A stretch of DNA of 64,000 nt from Hyphomicrobiales bacterium (lineage in GTDB: Bacteria; Pseudomonadota; Alphaproteobacteria; Rhizobiales; Rhizobiaceae), in assembly GCA_900468805.1 (NCBI GenBank), contig UEIF01000008.1, positions 1 through 64,000 on the forward strand, in the 5' to 3' direction. Below, in pieces: positions 45,268 to 54,110 of the stretch. The position numbers and the translations under genes were made by a program. A model generated the notes under the pieces. That model saw only the letters and a program-made list of their open reading frames with translations, ran no database searches and had not been told where the DNA came from. Numbering within the stretch: the first letter of the stretch is position 1; every line of letters starts with the position of its first letter.

Positions 45268-45773
45268 TCAGGAACAAACGTCCCGCTTCCTGGCCCTGTG
45301 CAAGCGCTGCTCAATTCCAGCAGCACCTCTTCGACGTGCCTCCAATACCCGGGGGCGAAGAGCGTCTTCCAGTTCACAAAGTGTTGCTCCGGGCTTGCAG
45401 ACGACCTGGTGCCCGGCATTAATCAGACGAACGCCCTTCAGCCGCGTCGTGTTAATGACGATGACATCCCGATCATAATCATTGCCGTGCGGCGTTGATC
45501 CGCCCCTCAGGCCGGTGTTCGAAGCCTGCATGATGACGATCGTATTGGCCGCGACACAGGCCTGTAGCGCCACAGCGCGACCAGAGAGCCCGGTCTGATG
45601 ACGGCAAGCGCCTTGCCGCCGTCAAAGCGAAATCCGACACTATATGATCTCGTCTCTGCGGCATCGGTCATAACATAGCGGTGCCTGGCGATCCGCTTGA
45701 GAGTATCGATCAGGGCCGAGGCTTTCCGCGAATGCTCGTTCGGGGAAAAGATCAAATCGGAAGTGCTGGCCAC
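45268..45773 (-). pseudogene. FAD-linked D-lactate dehydrogenase (Dld-like), N-terminal fragment with frameshift
   Basis: The first frame reads LIDTLKRIARHRYVMTDAAE and FRFDGGKALAVIRPGSLV, the N-terminus of quinone-dependent D-lactate dehydrogenase. After a shift near 45575 the FAD-binding part follows: ALQACVAANTIVIMQASNTG, GGSTPHGNDYDRDVIVINT and CKPGATLCELEDALRP. Similarity ends near 45340. More than 400 residues of the enzyme are missing. Confidence 0.7.
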
Positions 45774-45776
45774 CGA

Positions 45777-46432
45777 TCATCTATCCTGTTTGATTTGCTG
45801 GCGTTGGCTGCCGAGCCCCTCGAGACCCAGTTCGACGATGTCTCCGGATTTCAGGAAGCGCGGTGGCTTCATTCCCATGCCAACACCCGGCGGGGTACCG
45901 GTCGAGATGATGTCTCCGGGCTGCAAGCTCATGAACTGGCTGAGATAGGATACGAGATAGGCAACACCGTAGATCATGGTCGTGGTCGAGCCGTTCTGCA
46001 TCATTTCGCCATTGACCTTCAGCCACATGCTGAGGTTCTGGGGCCGGTCGGTCCGAACGTGTCGCAGCTCTTGCCTTTCTTCCATTGTCCGGAGCGTTCA
46101 GTCTGGAACGCCCGCTCCGAAACATCATGCACGACACAATAGCCTGCCACGTGATCCAGCGCGTCGGCCTCTGAAACACATTTGGCTGTCTTGCCGATCA
46201 CGACCCCGAGTTCAACCTCCCAGTCCGTCTTCGTGGAACCCCGCGGAACGAAAACATCGTCGTCAGGTCCGACGATGGCCGAGGTCGCCTTCATGAAGAT
46301 AATCGGCTCCGGTGGGACTGCGGCTCCTGTCTCCGCCGCATGGTCAGAGTAATTGAGGCCAATGCAGATGAACTTGCCCGTGCCCCTGACACATGCGCCA
46401 AGACGCGGAGAGCCTGAAACTGTGGGCAACAT
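45777..46432 (-). pseudogene. Fumarylacetoacetate-hydrolase-family protein, disrupted
   Basis: The 5' frame contains KFICIGLNYSDHAAETGAAV, IIFMKATSAIVGPDDDV and DWEVELGVVIGK, with the metal-binding Glu residues of the FAH family. Near 46050-46085 a deletion/frameshift removes the segment after FGPTGP, and the C-terminal part (PQNLSMWLKVNGEMMQNGST, GDIISTGTPPGVGMGMKPP) continues in another frame. The N-terminal cap of about 60 residues is also absent. Confidence 0.7.
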
Positions 46433-46766
46433 TCACGTTGGTGATATCAGTTGCTCAGGTACCGGGGGTGGTGAACAATCCCGCAAATTCCGGGTCGGCG
46501 TTGCAACGCAGCTTTATGGCTGCGATCGGCTGTTGTCTGAGATCTGTGGGGACAGCCGCCGCGAGGTGGATGTCGTTTTGGTCGATGCGGTGATCGCCAA
46601 GTTATTCCGTGACAAATGATAATGGGGCGGTAAGGCCTTCCCTTTTAGCTTTCATAACGGGAGTGGTCCATCAAGGCCGATATCAATCCAGCTTGTTGCT
46701 AATCAAAAGGGGGCACGTCCACTGCGCTTTGTGCGAGGCGCACGTAAAGCGCGCCGTGCACGACCG
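46433..46766. other. Spacer without a recognisable gene
   Basis: Short frames only; nothing with identifiable motifs. Confidence 0.4.
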
Positions 46767-47210
46767 TCAGATCGTCTGCCGCCCTGAAAGCAGCTCGATC
46801 GAAAGGCTGAAGAAGGTCGGCCCGCCCAGAGGCTCCTCCGTATCGACGCCAAAATTGAAAGATCCTGGCTCCCACCAGAAGGCACGTTTTTCCAGGAGTG
46901 ACCATGCATGGATGCGTTCGTCGCGGCGCGCGGGCGTATCCGTCAGCTCCTCGAAACGACCCTGAACGAGGACGCTTTTCCACTTTCTGTCCTGGCCAAG
47001 CTCTTCGACGTGGAAACTGGCCAGGGGGTTTGCTCTGAGAAGGTCGATCTTCAGGCCAGGCATGGAAAACATGAACAGCCGGCGTCCTTCATAGGCGTAG
47101 TGAATGGGAACGATATAGGGATACTGCTCACCGCTGCATGCGAGATGGCCGAAGGTGTGGTTGGCCAGGAATTCGATGCAGGCATTATCGCTCATCTCCC
47201 GCAGTTGCAT
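46767..47210 (-). CDS. Pyridoxamine 5'-phosphate oxidase-like flavin-binding protein
   Basis: The 147-residue protein has the split-barrel pattern of this family: LANHTFGHLACSGEQYPYIV, HYAYEGRRLFMFSMPGLKID, ANPLASFHVEEL and SVLVQGRFEELTD. Related proteins bind FMN, F420 or heme; function is unassigned. GGAGG precedes the start. Its start lies 19 bp inside the end of the DUF1003 gene, so the two form an operon. Confidence 0.8.
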   Translation of the reverse strand: MQLREMSDNACIEFLANHTFGHLACSGEQYPYIVPIHYAYEGRRLFMFSMPGLKIDLLRANPLASFHVEELGQDRKWKSVLVQGRFEELTDTPARRDERIHAWSLLEKRAFWWEPGSFNFGVDTEEPLGGPTFFSLSIELLSGRQTI

Positions 47211-47833
47211 GCTAGCCTCCGATGCTTGAGATGTTCAATCGCTGCTGATCCGGCGGGCCAAGCATCAAATTTCGTCAGAAGCGCGAACGTCTCCTGCTGC
47301 TGGGCGACGAGCGATTTCAGATCAGTATTTCTGAGCTCGTCGAGCTTGTCATGCAGCGCCATGATTTCGATCTCAGCCTTCAAATTGACCTCGTAGTCGT
47401 GCGCGGCATCCACCCGGTCTTTGGCGGCATGCCTATTCTGGCTCATCATGATGACCGGCGCCTGCACGGCTGCCAGCATGGAAAGGATGAGATTGAGGAA
47501 TATGAAGGGATAAGGATCGAAGGCGCCCGCTGCGGCCAGCAGATTGCCGGCGACCCATCCCGCAAGGACGATCCCGAAAAGAATGATGAAGGTCCACGAA
47601 CCGCCGAATTCCGCCACCTTGTCGGCCAGCCGCTGCGGCGGTGTCAGCTTTGCATCGAAGGACTGATTGGAATCATGGGCAATCGCGTGCCGGGAGATGA
47701 GGCGCAGGAAGACTCCCGGTTCGCGCTCGGTTAGGAGCTCGAAAGCTTTGCCGAGGTATTTGTTCGCATCGGATTCGATGGCCGCGGCGCCAATCTCAGC
47801 ACCAGCCAATTCAGTATCATTCCCGGTCGACAT
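47192..47833 (-). CDS. DUF1003-family membrane protein
   Basis: The ATG at 47833 gives 213 residues. Two membrane helices (SWTFIILFGIVLAGWVAGNL and PFIFLNLILSMLAAVQAPVI) are followed by the family signature MMSQNRHAAKDRVDAAHDYE and a C-terminal helix. DUF1003 proteins are small cytoplasmic-membrane proteins of unknown function, often found with acid- or magnesium-response genes. It precedes and overlaps the flavin-binding protein gene. Confidence 0.82.
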   Translation of the reverse strand: MSTGNDTELAGAEIGAAAIESDANKYLGKAFELLTEREPGVFLRLISRHAIAHDSNQSFDAKLTPPQRLADKVAEFGGSWTFIILFGIVLAGWVAGNLLAAAGAFDPYPFIFLNLILSMLAAVQAPVIMMSQNRHAAKDRVDAAHDYEVNLKAEIEIMALHDKLDELRNTDLKSLVAQQQETFALLTKFDAWPAGSAAIEHLKHRRLACNCGR

Positions 47834-47909
47834 GATAGTCTCCCGCCGGATACACCGGCCGCCTTCGCGACCCCACGACAAAGTCGCCCATCGAATGAAT
47901 ATCCCGATA

Positions 47910-48161
47910 TCATTGCGCATTCACATCAAAGAAGTCTTCCATCCGCTTCAGCCGGTACATGGCCCGCCTCTTGCGATCATAGAGCCTGCCCAGCAGCGCA
48001 TGCTCCACAGCTAGCGGTCCGCCGATGAGGCGGAGCCTGCTTAAGATTATTTCCTGCCTAGTGACCCGCTGCTCTGCCTTCATGGCGCGGTGCCTTGCAA
48101 ACCTCAGGTCCTTTTTCTTGTATCGCGCTGATTGCATCTTCTCACCAATCGTTGTCGTCAT
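47910..48161 (-). CDS. Small basic hypothetical protein
   Basis: From ATG 48161 the product is 83 residues, rich in Lys/Arg (SARYKKKDLRFARHRAMKAEQR, split by my quoting limit near the middle) and strongly helical, ending LYDRKRRAMYRLKRMEDFF. Other starts are possible. It is upstream of the DUF1003 gene on the same strand. I do not recognise a family; the composition suggests nucleic-acid or acidic-lipid binding, but this is a guess. Confidence 0.5.
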   Translation of the reverse strand: MTTTIGEKMQSARYKKKDLRFARHRAMKAEQRVTRQEIILSRLRLIGGPLAVEHALLGRLYDRKRRAMYRLKRMEDFFDVNAQ

Positions 48162-48567
48162 CGCGCCTGGCCGATGATGCTGTTCTCGCGGCCATGACAA
48201 CGAGGCGTTTCAACTCCACGGACACGTGATGTGCGCTCTTGCGGGCATCCTCACATTGCCTGCCGCGGGTAAAGTCTTTTTTTGAAACAACCGCCGAGAA
48301 TAGCACAATTCTTCCGCTTCCCGGCTAGAGAAAATAAATTATTCTAAAAGCCGACCATCGGTGCAATGCAATTTTTTCAGAGTCGAGACTTGTTCAAATC
48401 CCCTCAGATAGGATGGCAGCAGTATAGATTGTTGCTGCGTCGTTGATCCCGGGCTTGTATCCTGCTTGCGGCTTTGACGCGCTTTTGCAGAAGTACAAGC
48501 CCCACGATGCGCCGATCAATCGCGGAGCAGGTGCGGAGATCGGTCAACACGTCGGGGGCAGAGCGAC
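48162..48567. other. AT-richer spacer
   Basis: No gene seen. The middle (48270-48380) is AT-rich and may hold promoters for the small basic protein gene on the minus strand. Confidence 0.4.
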
Positions 48568-48804
48568 CTAGGCCGGGCAGCTTCCAAGGATGCACTGGAT
48601 CGGCGATGAAAAACTGTCCCCACGCAGATCCAGTTGCTCACCCTGGCCATCTTTCTCGCTCAGCATCCACCCGGCAGAGCCCACGTTTTTGTGCATCCGG
48701 ATTGGCGTTTGTTGGCACCGCGGCGGCAGCATGATATTCGCGCGCCAGCTCCCCCGCTGTTCCATCTCCGGATCCTCGAAGGTGGCCCGGCCATTGACGA
48801 TCAC
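48568..48804 (-). CDS. Hypothetical protein, possibly coupled to the gene upstream
   Basis: A 78-codon frame starts with GTG that overlaps the upstream stop (GTGA), a sign of coupling. The composition is not strongly protein-like and there is no known motif. Listed with low confidence mainly for the overlap. Confidence 0.3.
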   Translation of the reverse strand: MIVNGRATFEDPEMEQRGSWRANIMLPPRCQQTPIRMHKNVGSAGWMLSEKDGQGEQLDLRGDSFSSPIQCILGSCPA

Positions 48805-49184
48805 GTGCTAAGGGATCGCGTCCGCAGCCGCGCGCGTTTCGCCAAACCGCTCTGCGTCAAAGCATGACCTGTCGAACGAGACAGGTCCTCGTCTGCTTGA
48901 AGCCACTTGATCACGTCGTCGGAGACGGATGTAGAGTTCGAGAGGCTGCCCTCGATGAGGGTTCGAATCCCGTAGAATGTGACGAGGTCCCGTGCAGAAA
49001 CGCGAAAGAACAAGCCATCGTCAGCGGGCAGTATGACCACCCATCCGTCCTCAAAACTCAAAAATCTGTCGGGTCCTTCGCAGAGGATCGATCTGCAGAA
49101 CTCCCCGATCTGCGTACAGATTTTCTCGGTTATGCTCGGCGCCTGTACGACGGCGACGAAAGTCTCGGCAACATGTTTATACAT
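48801..49184 (-). CDS. Hypothetical protein
   Basis: The 127-residue product has plausible secondary structure: a helical start (MYKHVAETFVAVVQAPSITE), strands around FLSFEDGWVVILP and a helix with DDVIKWLQADEDLS. It looks like a small soluble domain. I do not recognise it. Confidence 0.45.
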   Translation of the reverse strand: MYKHVAETFVAVVQAPSITEKICTQIGEFCRSILCEGPDRFLSFEDGWVVILPADDGLFFRVSARDLVTFYGIRTLIEGSLSNSTSVSDDVIKWLQADEDLSRSTGHALTQSGLAKRARLRTRSLST

Positions 49185-49867
49185 CAGAATACCCTTTCGG
49201 CCGTCTCCGGCTCAGTCGATTCATGATTTACGTCTTGGATAGAAATTCCATTCACGCGGACCCCAGTCCGGACGCGTGCGATCTCGAAAATGTGGGACCC
49301 CTGTATTCGGCGCTGCGGATTTCCTCAGGTCGGCCAGACCCCCTGTTTGCGTTACGGGGCGATCAACGGACGTGTACGGTGGTGTGCAATGACATCACTG
49401 GTTTCTGGCTCAGGGAGGATCTATCCGGATCGACGGCATCGACGCGCTATGCGCTGCCGCGGTGGACGTTGGTTCGACGCTGAAACTGGGAATGGCCTTC
49501 GCCGCATCGTGCGGGCCGCTTGCCAAAGACTGTCCAAGCGGTTGATCGGCAATTCGCGTGTCGCCTGCAAGCTTCGTCTCACCGGCTCCTGGTGATCGGC
49601 TGGATACAGGTCGTATTGCTCCGGGGCAGGACGGACCCTCGGCCTTGAATAGTCCGTGTCGACGCGGCGAAGCCAAGATGCACGCCACGCGCTTCGTGCA
49701 TCTGCGGAAATCCTCGACTTCTCACCGCTCGAACTTTTTTCGGCTGCTCCGCAGTTCCGGGCAAGACAACGGAAGAGTTCAAGACTGCGGGCGCTTGATG
49801 CAGCATGTCGAAGAATTGCCGCTCGACATCGTCCGGGCATTCCTGGCGACGCACGCAGCGGGGAGAT
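49185..49867. other. About 680 bp without a recognisable gene
   Basis: Several overlapping frames exist on both strands but none shows motifs or consistent composition. It is downstream of the quorum-sensing gene cluster terminator. Confidence 0.4.
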
Positions 49868-49891
49868 AGGACGGCCATTCTTGGCCGTCCT
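49868..49891 (-). terminator. Perfect hairpin after the PraR-like gene
   Basis: AGGACGGCC (49868-49876) and GGCCGTCCT (49883-49891) form a perfect 9-bp stem with a 6-nt loop, 8 bp beyond the stop codon of the XRE gene. No T-run follows, so it may act with Rho or protect the 3' end. Confidence 0.55.
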
Positions 49892-49898
49892 GGCGTGC

Positions 49899-50345
49899 TC
49901 AGTCACCGGTTTCGAAGGCAACCAGCAAGGATATGAACCGCGGTCTCATCTTTTTCGGCATAACCATGAAGGCATCCACGAGCCTCTGGCCCTCATCCGT
50001 CGCGACGAATTCTTCGCGCAGAATCGCCTTTCGATTCAGCTCTCCATTCACAGTTGACAAAGGGTTTTGTAGCCCCTCAAAAAAATAGGCCATCGGAACG
50101 CTGAGCAATTGCGCCATCTCGTAGAGAGTGGAGGCACTCACCCGATTGTATCCGCGTTCATATTTCTGAATCTGCTGGAAAGAAACCCCGACGGCCGCGC
50201 CGAGCGCGCTCTGCGACATTTTCAGTTGTTGACGGCGCCTTTTGATGCGCTTTCCAACCTCCACATCGACCACATGATAGGCCGCCTCATCAATTGCGGC
50301 ACTTTCATCGACCGGAAATGACCTGGCTATAGCATTCTGCTGCAT
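49899..50345 (-). CDS. PraR-like XRE-family regulator of quorum sensing
   Basis: The ATG at 50345, with GGGAG upstream, gives 148 residues. The helix-turn-helix reads GKRIKRRRQQLKMSQSALG and VGVSFQQIQKYERGYNRVSA, followed by LYEMAQLLSVPMAYFFEGL. This arrangement is the hallmark of rhizobial PraR/SinR-type repressors. In Rhizobium leguminosarum PraR represses quorum-sensing genes and is counteracted by the small protein CinS. Here a PraR-like gene sits directly downstream of luxI and a small CinS-like gene, suggesting a self-contained circuit. That role is inference. Confidence 0.8.
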   Translation of the reverse strand: MQQNAIARSFPVDESAAIDEAAYHVVDVEVGKRIKRRRQQLKMSQSALGAAVGVSFQQIQKYERGYNRVSASTLYEMAQLLSVPMAYFFEGLQNPLSTVNGELNRKAILREEFVATDEGQRLVDAFMVMPKKMRPRFISLLVAFETGD

Positions 50346-50639
50346 GTACGGCGCTCCCCGCTGGCCAGATGATCTGGCAACCGAAACGCCGGGGAGTTGG
50401 AAATGCCGTTGGTTACAGCCCCCGTGGACTTTAGCGCGAACGCCTCTTGCATACTCCACAGGCTCCCCGACCACTAAAGGTCGCGAAGAAGTCGCTTACA
50501 GCGCACAACAACCAAAATGGGGTTTCCACGCCCCAAGGCGATCAGATCGCCTGAGTTGTACACTATCAACCCGATTCACGTTTGCAAAGAACCTTTAAGG
50601 CCGGGCCTTAACATGAAGCATGGATGCGGGCCTGTTCCG

Positions 50640-50825
50640 CTATGATCTGTCCGCTCGATCGGCATGGTCCGTCTCGAGCACGATCATGCGCAGCAGGTAA
50701 CGCACGAAATTCAAATCGTTGCTCGGCGGGTAGCGGCGACAGATTTCTTCGACCGCTTTCAGTAGTTGCGCCGTATCCTTGTGGACGGTCTCCATCATAA
50801 AACGGCGCGCGTTATCGGCATCCAT
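50640..50825 (-). CDS. Small CinS-like protein downstream of the AHL synthase gene
   Basis: The ATG at 50825 gives 61 residues: MDADNARRFMMETVHKDTAQ followed by LLKAVEEICRRYPPSNDLNF and VRYLLRMIVLE, a compact helical protein. It starts 37 bp after the luxI-type stop on the same strand. The position matches cinS of the R. leguminosarum cin locus, where a small protein co-transcribed with cinI acts as an anti-repressor of PraR. I cannot confirm homology by eye, so the name is a suggestion only. Confidence 0.55.
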   Translation of the reverse strand: MDADNARRFMMETVHKDTAQLLKAVEEICRRYPPSNDLNFVRYLLRMIVLETDHADRADRS

Positions 50826-50862
50826 TGCCGACTTGCCGCGACGAGCCACTGGCTCGGTTCCT

Positions 50863-51492
50863 TCACGCAGCTGCGGGCGAGGATTCGCGATTGACTGCGA
50901 AACTGCCCCTCCAGCAGAGAATCGATTGAGAAATGTGATATTTGTCGTGATGCAGCCGCAGCAGGTCAGTTGAAACGCTTGCGGCCGCGAGCTGGATTGG
51001 GACACCGTTTTCTTCTGCAACACTCTTCAGCAGGTCGAACCGGTAGCCTCTGCGACGCATCATCGCGATGACACGTGGATAGGTCAGGAAAACAACGCCG
51101 CGCGCGCCGAGGGCGAGCACGCATTCCAGGACACCGGTCATGAGCAGGTCCGAAACGCCGATGCCGTTGATGGCCGGCGCATTGCGAGCTGTCGCGCACC
51201 TGGTCCATTCGAAGGAATACCGTTCCCCTGGCAGGGATGCCGCGAAATGGGGACAAAACTCGGCGGCGAGGTACGGGAAGGATGTCGGCAGAAGGCGCGA
51301 ATAGGCGACAATATGCTTCTCATGTTCGAGGATCAGATGGATTGCTGAAGGACCATCGAACTGGTCGCGCTCGCGCCGGTCGGCTCTGCGCACCGCTTCC
51401 CATCCGAGTTGCTCGACGAAGCGGGTGTGGCGAAATGACCAAACCCGGTCCATCAATGCTGGATCGTCATACTCATGGATGATTTGCAACAT
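50863..51492 (-). CDS. Acyl-homoserine-lactone synthase (LuxI family)
   Basis: The ATG at 51492 gives 209 residues. The LuxI catalytic residues are in place: R21-x3-F25-x5-W31, D43-x2-D46 (RDQFD), R66 in YSRLLPT, and E95/R98 in FEWTR. A C-terminal acyl-chain pocket region (TGVLECVLALGARGVVFLTY) follows. It makes an N-acyl-homoserine lactone from SAM and an acyl-ACP. It lies 75 bp downstream of the luxR-type gene on the same strand and heads a run with the CinS-like and PraR-like genes. Confidence 0.92.
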   Translation of the reverse strand: MLQIIHEYDDPALMDRVWSFRHTRFVEQLGWEAVRRADRRERDQFDGPSAIHLILEHEKHIVAYSRLLPTSFPYLAAEFCPHFAASLPGERYSFEWTRCATARNAPAINGIGVSDLLMTGVLECVLALGARGVVFLTYPRVIAMMRRRGYRFDLLKSVAEENGVPIQLAAASVSTDLLRLHHDKYHISQSILCWRGSFAVNRESSPAAA

Positions 51493-51505
51493 AGTTCTCA
51501 CTCCG

Positions 51506-51529
51506 GCTGCATGTGCGAACAATGCAACC
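51506..51529. promoter_or_regulatory. Dyad upstream of the AHL synthase gene
   Basis: GGCTGCAT and ATGCAACC flank 8-9 nt and pair at seven of eight positions (perfect core TGCAT...ATGCA, 51508-51526). It lies 14-37 bp before the luxI-type start, between the two quorum-sensing genes. It may be a lux-box-like or repressor site; the sequence does not match the usual lux box closely. Confidence 0.4.
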
Positions 51530-51567
51530 AGTGATAAGGGAATACTATCCGTAATTTGTCGTGGTTT

Positions 51568-52296
51568 TCAGCGCTGCAGGCCGCGGCGAAACGCTTCAGC
51601 GACCAACTGAGCTCTATTTGTCGCGGACAGCTTGCGCTGCAGGCTCCGAATATGGTCTTGGACCGTGCGTGGCGAGCGTCCCGTGAGGCGTCCGATCTCC
51701 CGGTCGGTCTTTCCGGCTACGCACAGTGTCAGGCATTCGCTTTCGGATCTGGTGATGTGTGGTGGCAGACCAGGGGGGTGCCGGATCGGCTCCAGTTCTT
51801 TCAGCCGTCCATAGGCGCGTTCTGCAACAAGTTCTAGGAGCTTTGTTTCTTGTCGTGTCATCGCTTTTCGCGCACCAGCGACGGAAAAAATTCCCCCGTA
51901 GCCCATTGTTGAGTGCAAAGGGATCGTCAGGCCATCGACGAGGCCGAAATCACGGGCTTCCTCCATGATTCTTCTGGCCTTTGCCGGTAGGGCTCGTTGG
52001 TCCAGCGCCTTTGACCAGATCACCGACTGGCCGGTTTGGCGAACCAAATTGGCGACCGGGTCGGCGTGGAAATAATCCAGTTTCAAATAGCGTTCAAACC
52101 AAGCCTTCGGCCATTGCTGCCATACGAAGAAATTATCGAGCCGCTCGTGCGGCAAAGGCAGGGATGCCATCGCGACATAATCGATGCCGAGGTATGATGT
52201 GACGCGCTCGATGCCCTGGACAAGCTCGGCGCGATTTCTGGTCTCGTCGCTGGTCGCAAGAAACTCGACCAAAATATCCGCGAGGAATGGATCCAC
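51568..52296 (-). CDS. LuxR-family quorum-sensing regulator
   Basis: The 242-residue protein has an N-terminal autoinducer-binding domain (the conserved WxxxY/D pattern in WPKAWFERYLKLDYFHADP, and GLVDGLTIPLHSTMGYGG) and a C-terminal LuxR helix-turn-helix (ITRSESECLTLCVAGKTDRE, IGRLTGRSPRTVQDHI). Full length with all usual landmarks. It should bind the AHL made by the adjacent synthase and activate transcription. Confidence 0.92.
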   Translation of the reverse strand: MDPFLADILVEFLATSDETRNRAELVQGIERVTSYLGIDYVAMASLPLPHERLDNFFVWQQWPKAWFERYLKLDYFHADPVANLVRQTGQSVIWSKALDQRALPAKARRIMEEARDFGLVDGLTIPLHSTMGYGGIFSVAGARKAMTRQETKLLELVAERAYGRLKELEPIRHPPGLPPHITRSESECLTLCVAGKTDREIGRLTGRSPRTVQDHIRSLQRKLSATNRAQLVAEAFRRGLQR

Positions 52297-52817
52297 TAGC
52301 TATCCTTCTCAAGATTGACCACAACACCCGTGGTGCCGTCGCAGGCCTCCGCAGAACTAGTTATGCAGCATATAATTGTATTTTTTATATAAAAACCACC
52401 GTAATTTGTATTTGCGCCACGCTTTCATGCAAAGAGTGAGTTTGTGGAACAAAACAGCGAAAGGAGTATGGGTTCGGGGTCTGGAGCAAATGACGTTCTG
52501 TGACCATCCCGCCGTATTCCGTCCGATCCTTGCGCCTTCCGGAAATGCATGCAGGATCACGAGTACTGTGGCAACTACGGTTACGGGCGGAATGCAGATC
52601 GCGACAAGGGTTGCTCGAAGCAATGTTCGCAGCCGGGCGCTGCATTAGGCATTGCCCCGCTAATGGGACGGGGCTCTCGCAGACGCTCGTATCCCGTTCG
52701 TCTCGGTGCCAACGGTATCAAAAAGGGAGATGTCGCATGCGTTGGCATAGGACGAGGTTTGAACGATCCCAGCGATCTAGCTCGTTGACCGACTACAGAA
52801 CCGCTTTGCCGATTTTA
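52297..52817. other. luxR upstream region and gene-free stretch
   Basis: The first 100 bp contain an AT-rich patch (52365-52400) suitable for the luxR-type promoter. No gene is supportable in the rest. Confidence 0.4.
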
Positions 52818-53165
52818 ATGAACGCCGGCCCGATCCTCTTCGATCGCCAGTTGCGCAGCGTGCCCCCGCTCAGCAACGAGGCCAAACTTGCAATCGTGGC
52901 AGAGAGTTATTCCGCCCCGCATCAGGTCACCGCAACAGCACGTCACCATAGGATCACACGCTTTCAGTTGAACGCTTGGCGTAAAGCAGCTCTCGCCGCG
53001 AACAGTGCAGGCGTTAGGCCGGCGAAGCCTGTCGTAAAAATACTTGCAGGCTGCGGAGTCGGCAGGATAAAGGCAGTCACTGAATGGTGGGCAATTGCTT
53101 CAGGGGATTGGCCAGCGACACACCGAGCGGCTCGAAATGTCGCTCATTGGCGGTCAGAACAGTGA
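52818..53165 (+). pseudogene. IS66-type OrfA (helix-turn-helix) transposase fragment
   Basis: The region PLSNEAKLAIVAESYSAPHQ, VTATARHHRITRFQLNAWRK has the helix-turn-helix pattern of IS66/IS3 OrfA proteins. No following TnpB or TnpC gene is present and no inverted repeats were seen. The 3' end overlaps the vapC gene on the other strand, so only the first 75 or so codons are credible. Confidence 0.5.
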
Positions 53166-53523
53166 GACCGTGCGCGGCGGCAGTGGCCGCTATGGCGATG
53201 TCCTCAAAGCCGGGATCATGGGCACGCGCCCGGTCGAGCATCAGACCGGCGTGCCTCGCTTCCTCGACGCCGAACGGCAGGATCCGACCGGCGTAGAAAT
53301 GTTCCACCGCCGACAGCCAACGGCGCAGGTGCTTCGCCTTCGTCGTCGCTTCTATCCTGACGGCGCGGGCAATGCCGGCCTCAATTTCGGCGATGGTGAT
53401 GGCCGAAAGATAGAGGCGGTCGCTATGCGCCCGCACCTAGGTCGCGAAAGCCTCGACGCCGACCTGACGCTTGGTCGGCGCATCGGCCGACACGATGTTT
53501 GTGTCCAGAAGATACAAGATCAC
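53077..53523 (-). pseudogene. vapC: VapC-type PIN toxin interrupted by an amber codon
   Basis: The full frame starts with GTG at 53523, overlapping the antitoxin stop (GTGA), and reads ILYLLDTNIVSADAPTKR before an in-frame TAG at 53437-53439 (codon 29). After the stop the PIN domain continues normally: LYLSAITIAEIEAGIARA, FEDIAIAATAAAHGLTVLTANERHF. A single base change from TGG to TAG would explain it. The toxin is probably silent unless the stop is suppressed or translation restarts downstream. Confidence 0.8.
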
Positions 53524-53771
53524 AGACCGTTTTCGCGCAATGCACGGGCGGGCTTGCGCGACCGTTCGGGAATATCTGCCGGCTCACCGGGAAAAGCCAG
53601 AAGCAGGTCAGCGAAGTCCGGCACCCTGGAGACCCGTTGCCATTCCTCGAAGGAAACCAGCACGGCTTCCTTGCGACCATGACGGGTGATAACGGTTGGT
53701 TCTCCGGCCACGGCCTGATCGACCACGGCCGAAAGCGTCGCCTTGGCGTCCTTGAGCTGGATTTCCTTCAT
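53520..53771 (-). CDS. Phd/YefM-type antitoxin
   Basis: The 83-residue protein starts MKEIQLKDAKATLSAVVDQA and continues with VITRHGRKEAVLVSFEEWQR, the Phd/YefM N-terminal dimerisation and DNA-binding domain, followed by a toxin-binding tail. It is coupled to the vapC frame by a GTGA overlap. Antitoxin, operator and reading frame are all intact while the toxin carries a nonsense codon, so the pair has kept its antitoxin. Confidence 0.85.
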   Translation of the reverse strand: MKEIQLKDAKATLSAVVDQAVAGEPTVITRHGRKEAVLVSFEEWQRVSRVPDFADLLLAFPGEPADIPERSRKPARALRENGL

Positions 53772-53782
53772 GTCACTACTCC

Positions 53783-53804
53783 ATATGACTACCGATAGTC
53801 ATAT
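53783..53804. promoter_or_regulatory. Perfect palindrome upstream of the Phd-type gene
   Basis: ATATGACTA-CCGA-TAGTCATAT (9-bp arms, 4-nt spacer) ends 12 bp before the antitoxin start. It fits the autoregulatory operator of Phd/YefM-type antitoxins. Confidence 0.65.
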
Positions 53805-53846
53805 ATGATTCCGCCGGCCTGAATGAAGCAGGAGCTGGAATTTCAT

Positions 53847-54031
53847 TTACAAGCCAAGCCCACGCTTGCGGCCAAAACTCCAGTCCACGCCGCCGTCCGG
53901 ACGAGCCACCTCTGATATATGCTGGCCGATTTGTTTCTCGACGGCAGGCGTCCACGGCACGAGGCTGAAACCGAGACCATCATCGAACATCGCAGACCGC
54001 AAGCGGCGATCTTTCGAGGCCGATGCCGTGC
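53847..54031 (-). pseudogene. Relaxase (VirD2-like, DUF3363) C-terminal fragment cut by an IS
   Basis: The minus-strand frame ends with AMFDDGLGFSLVPWTPAVEK, QIGQHISEVARPDGGVDWSF and GRKRGLGL then stop, matching the conserved C-terminus of DUF3363 relaxase/mobilisation nucleases. Upstream the match stops exactly where the IS3 element begins (54032). The relaxase domain is not found on the other side of the IS, so only the tail remains. Confidence 0.6.
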
Positions 54032-54110
54032 TGGCTCGGGAAATCTGCACAGCGGGGATAAGTGGAATTTCTGCCTGACTTCGGCTTAGATGCCGAGAAC
54101 AGGAGATATC

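Noticed and set aside
48960..48985. GGGTTCGAATCCC, which looks like a tRNA T-arm
   Set aside because: No acceptor, D-arm or anticodon stem could be paired around it; it lies inside a plausible coding frame.
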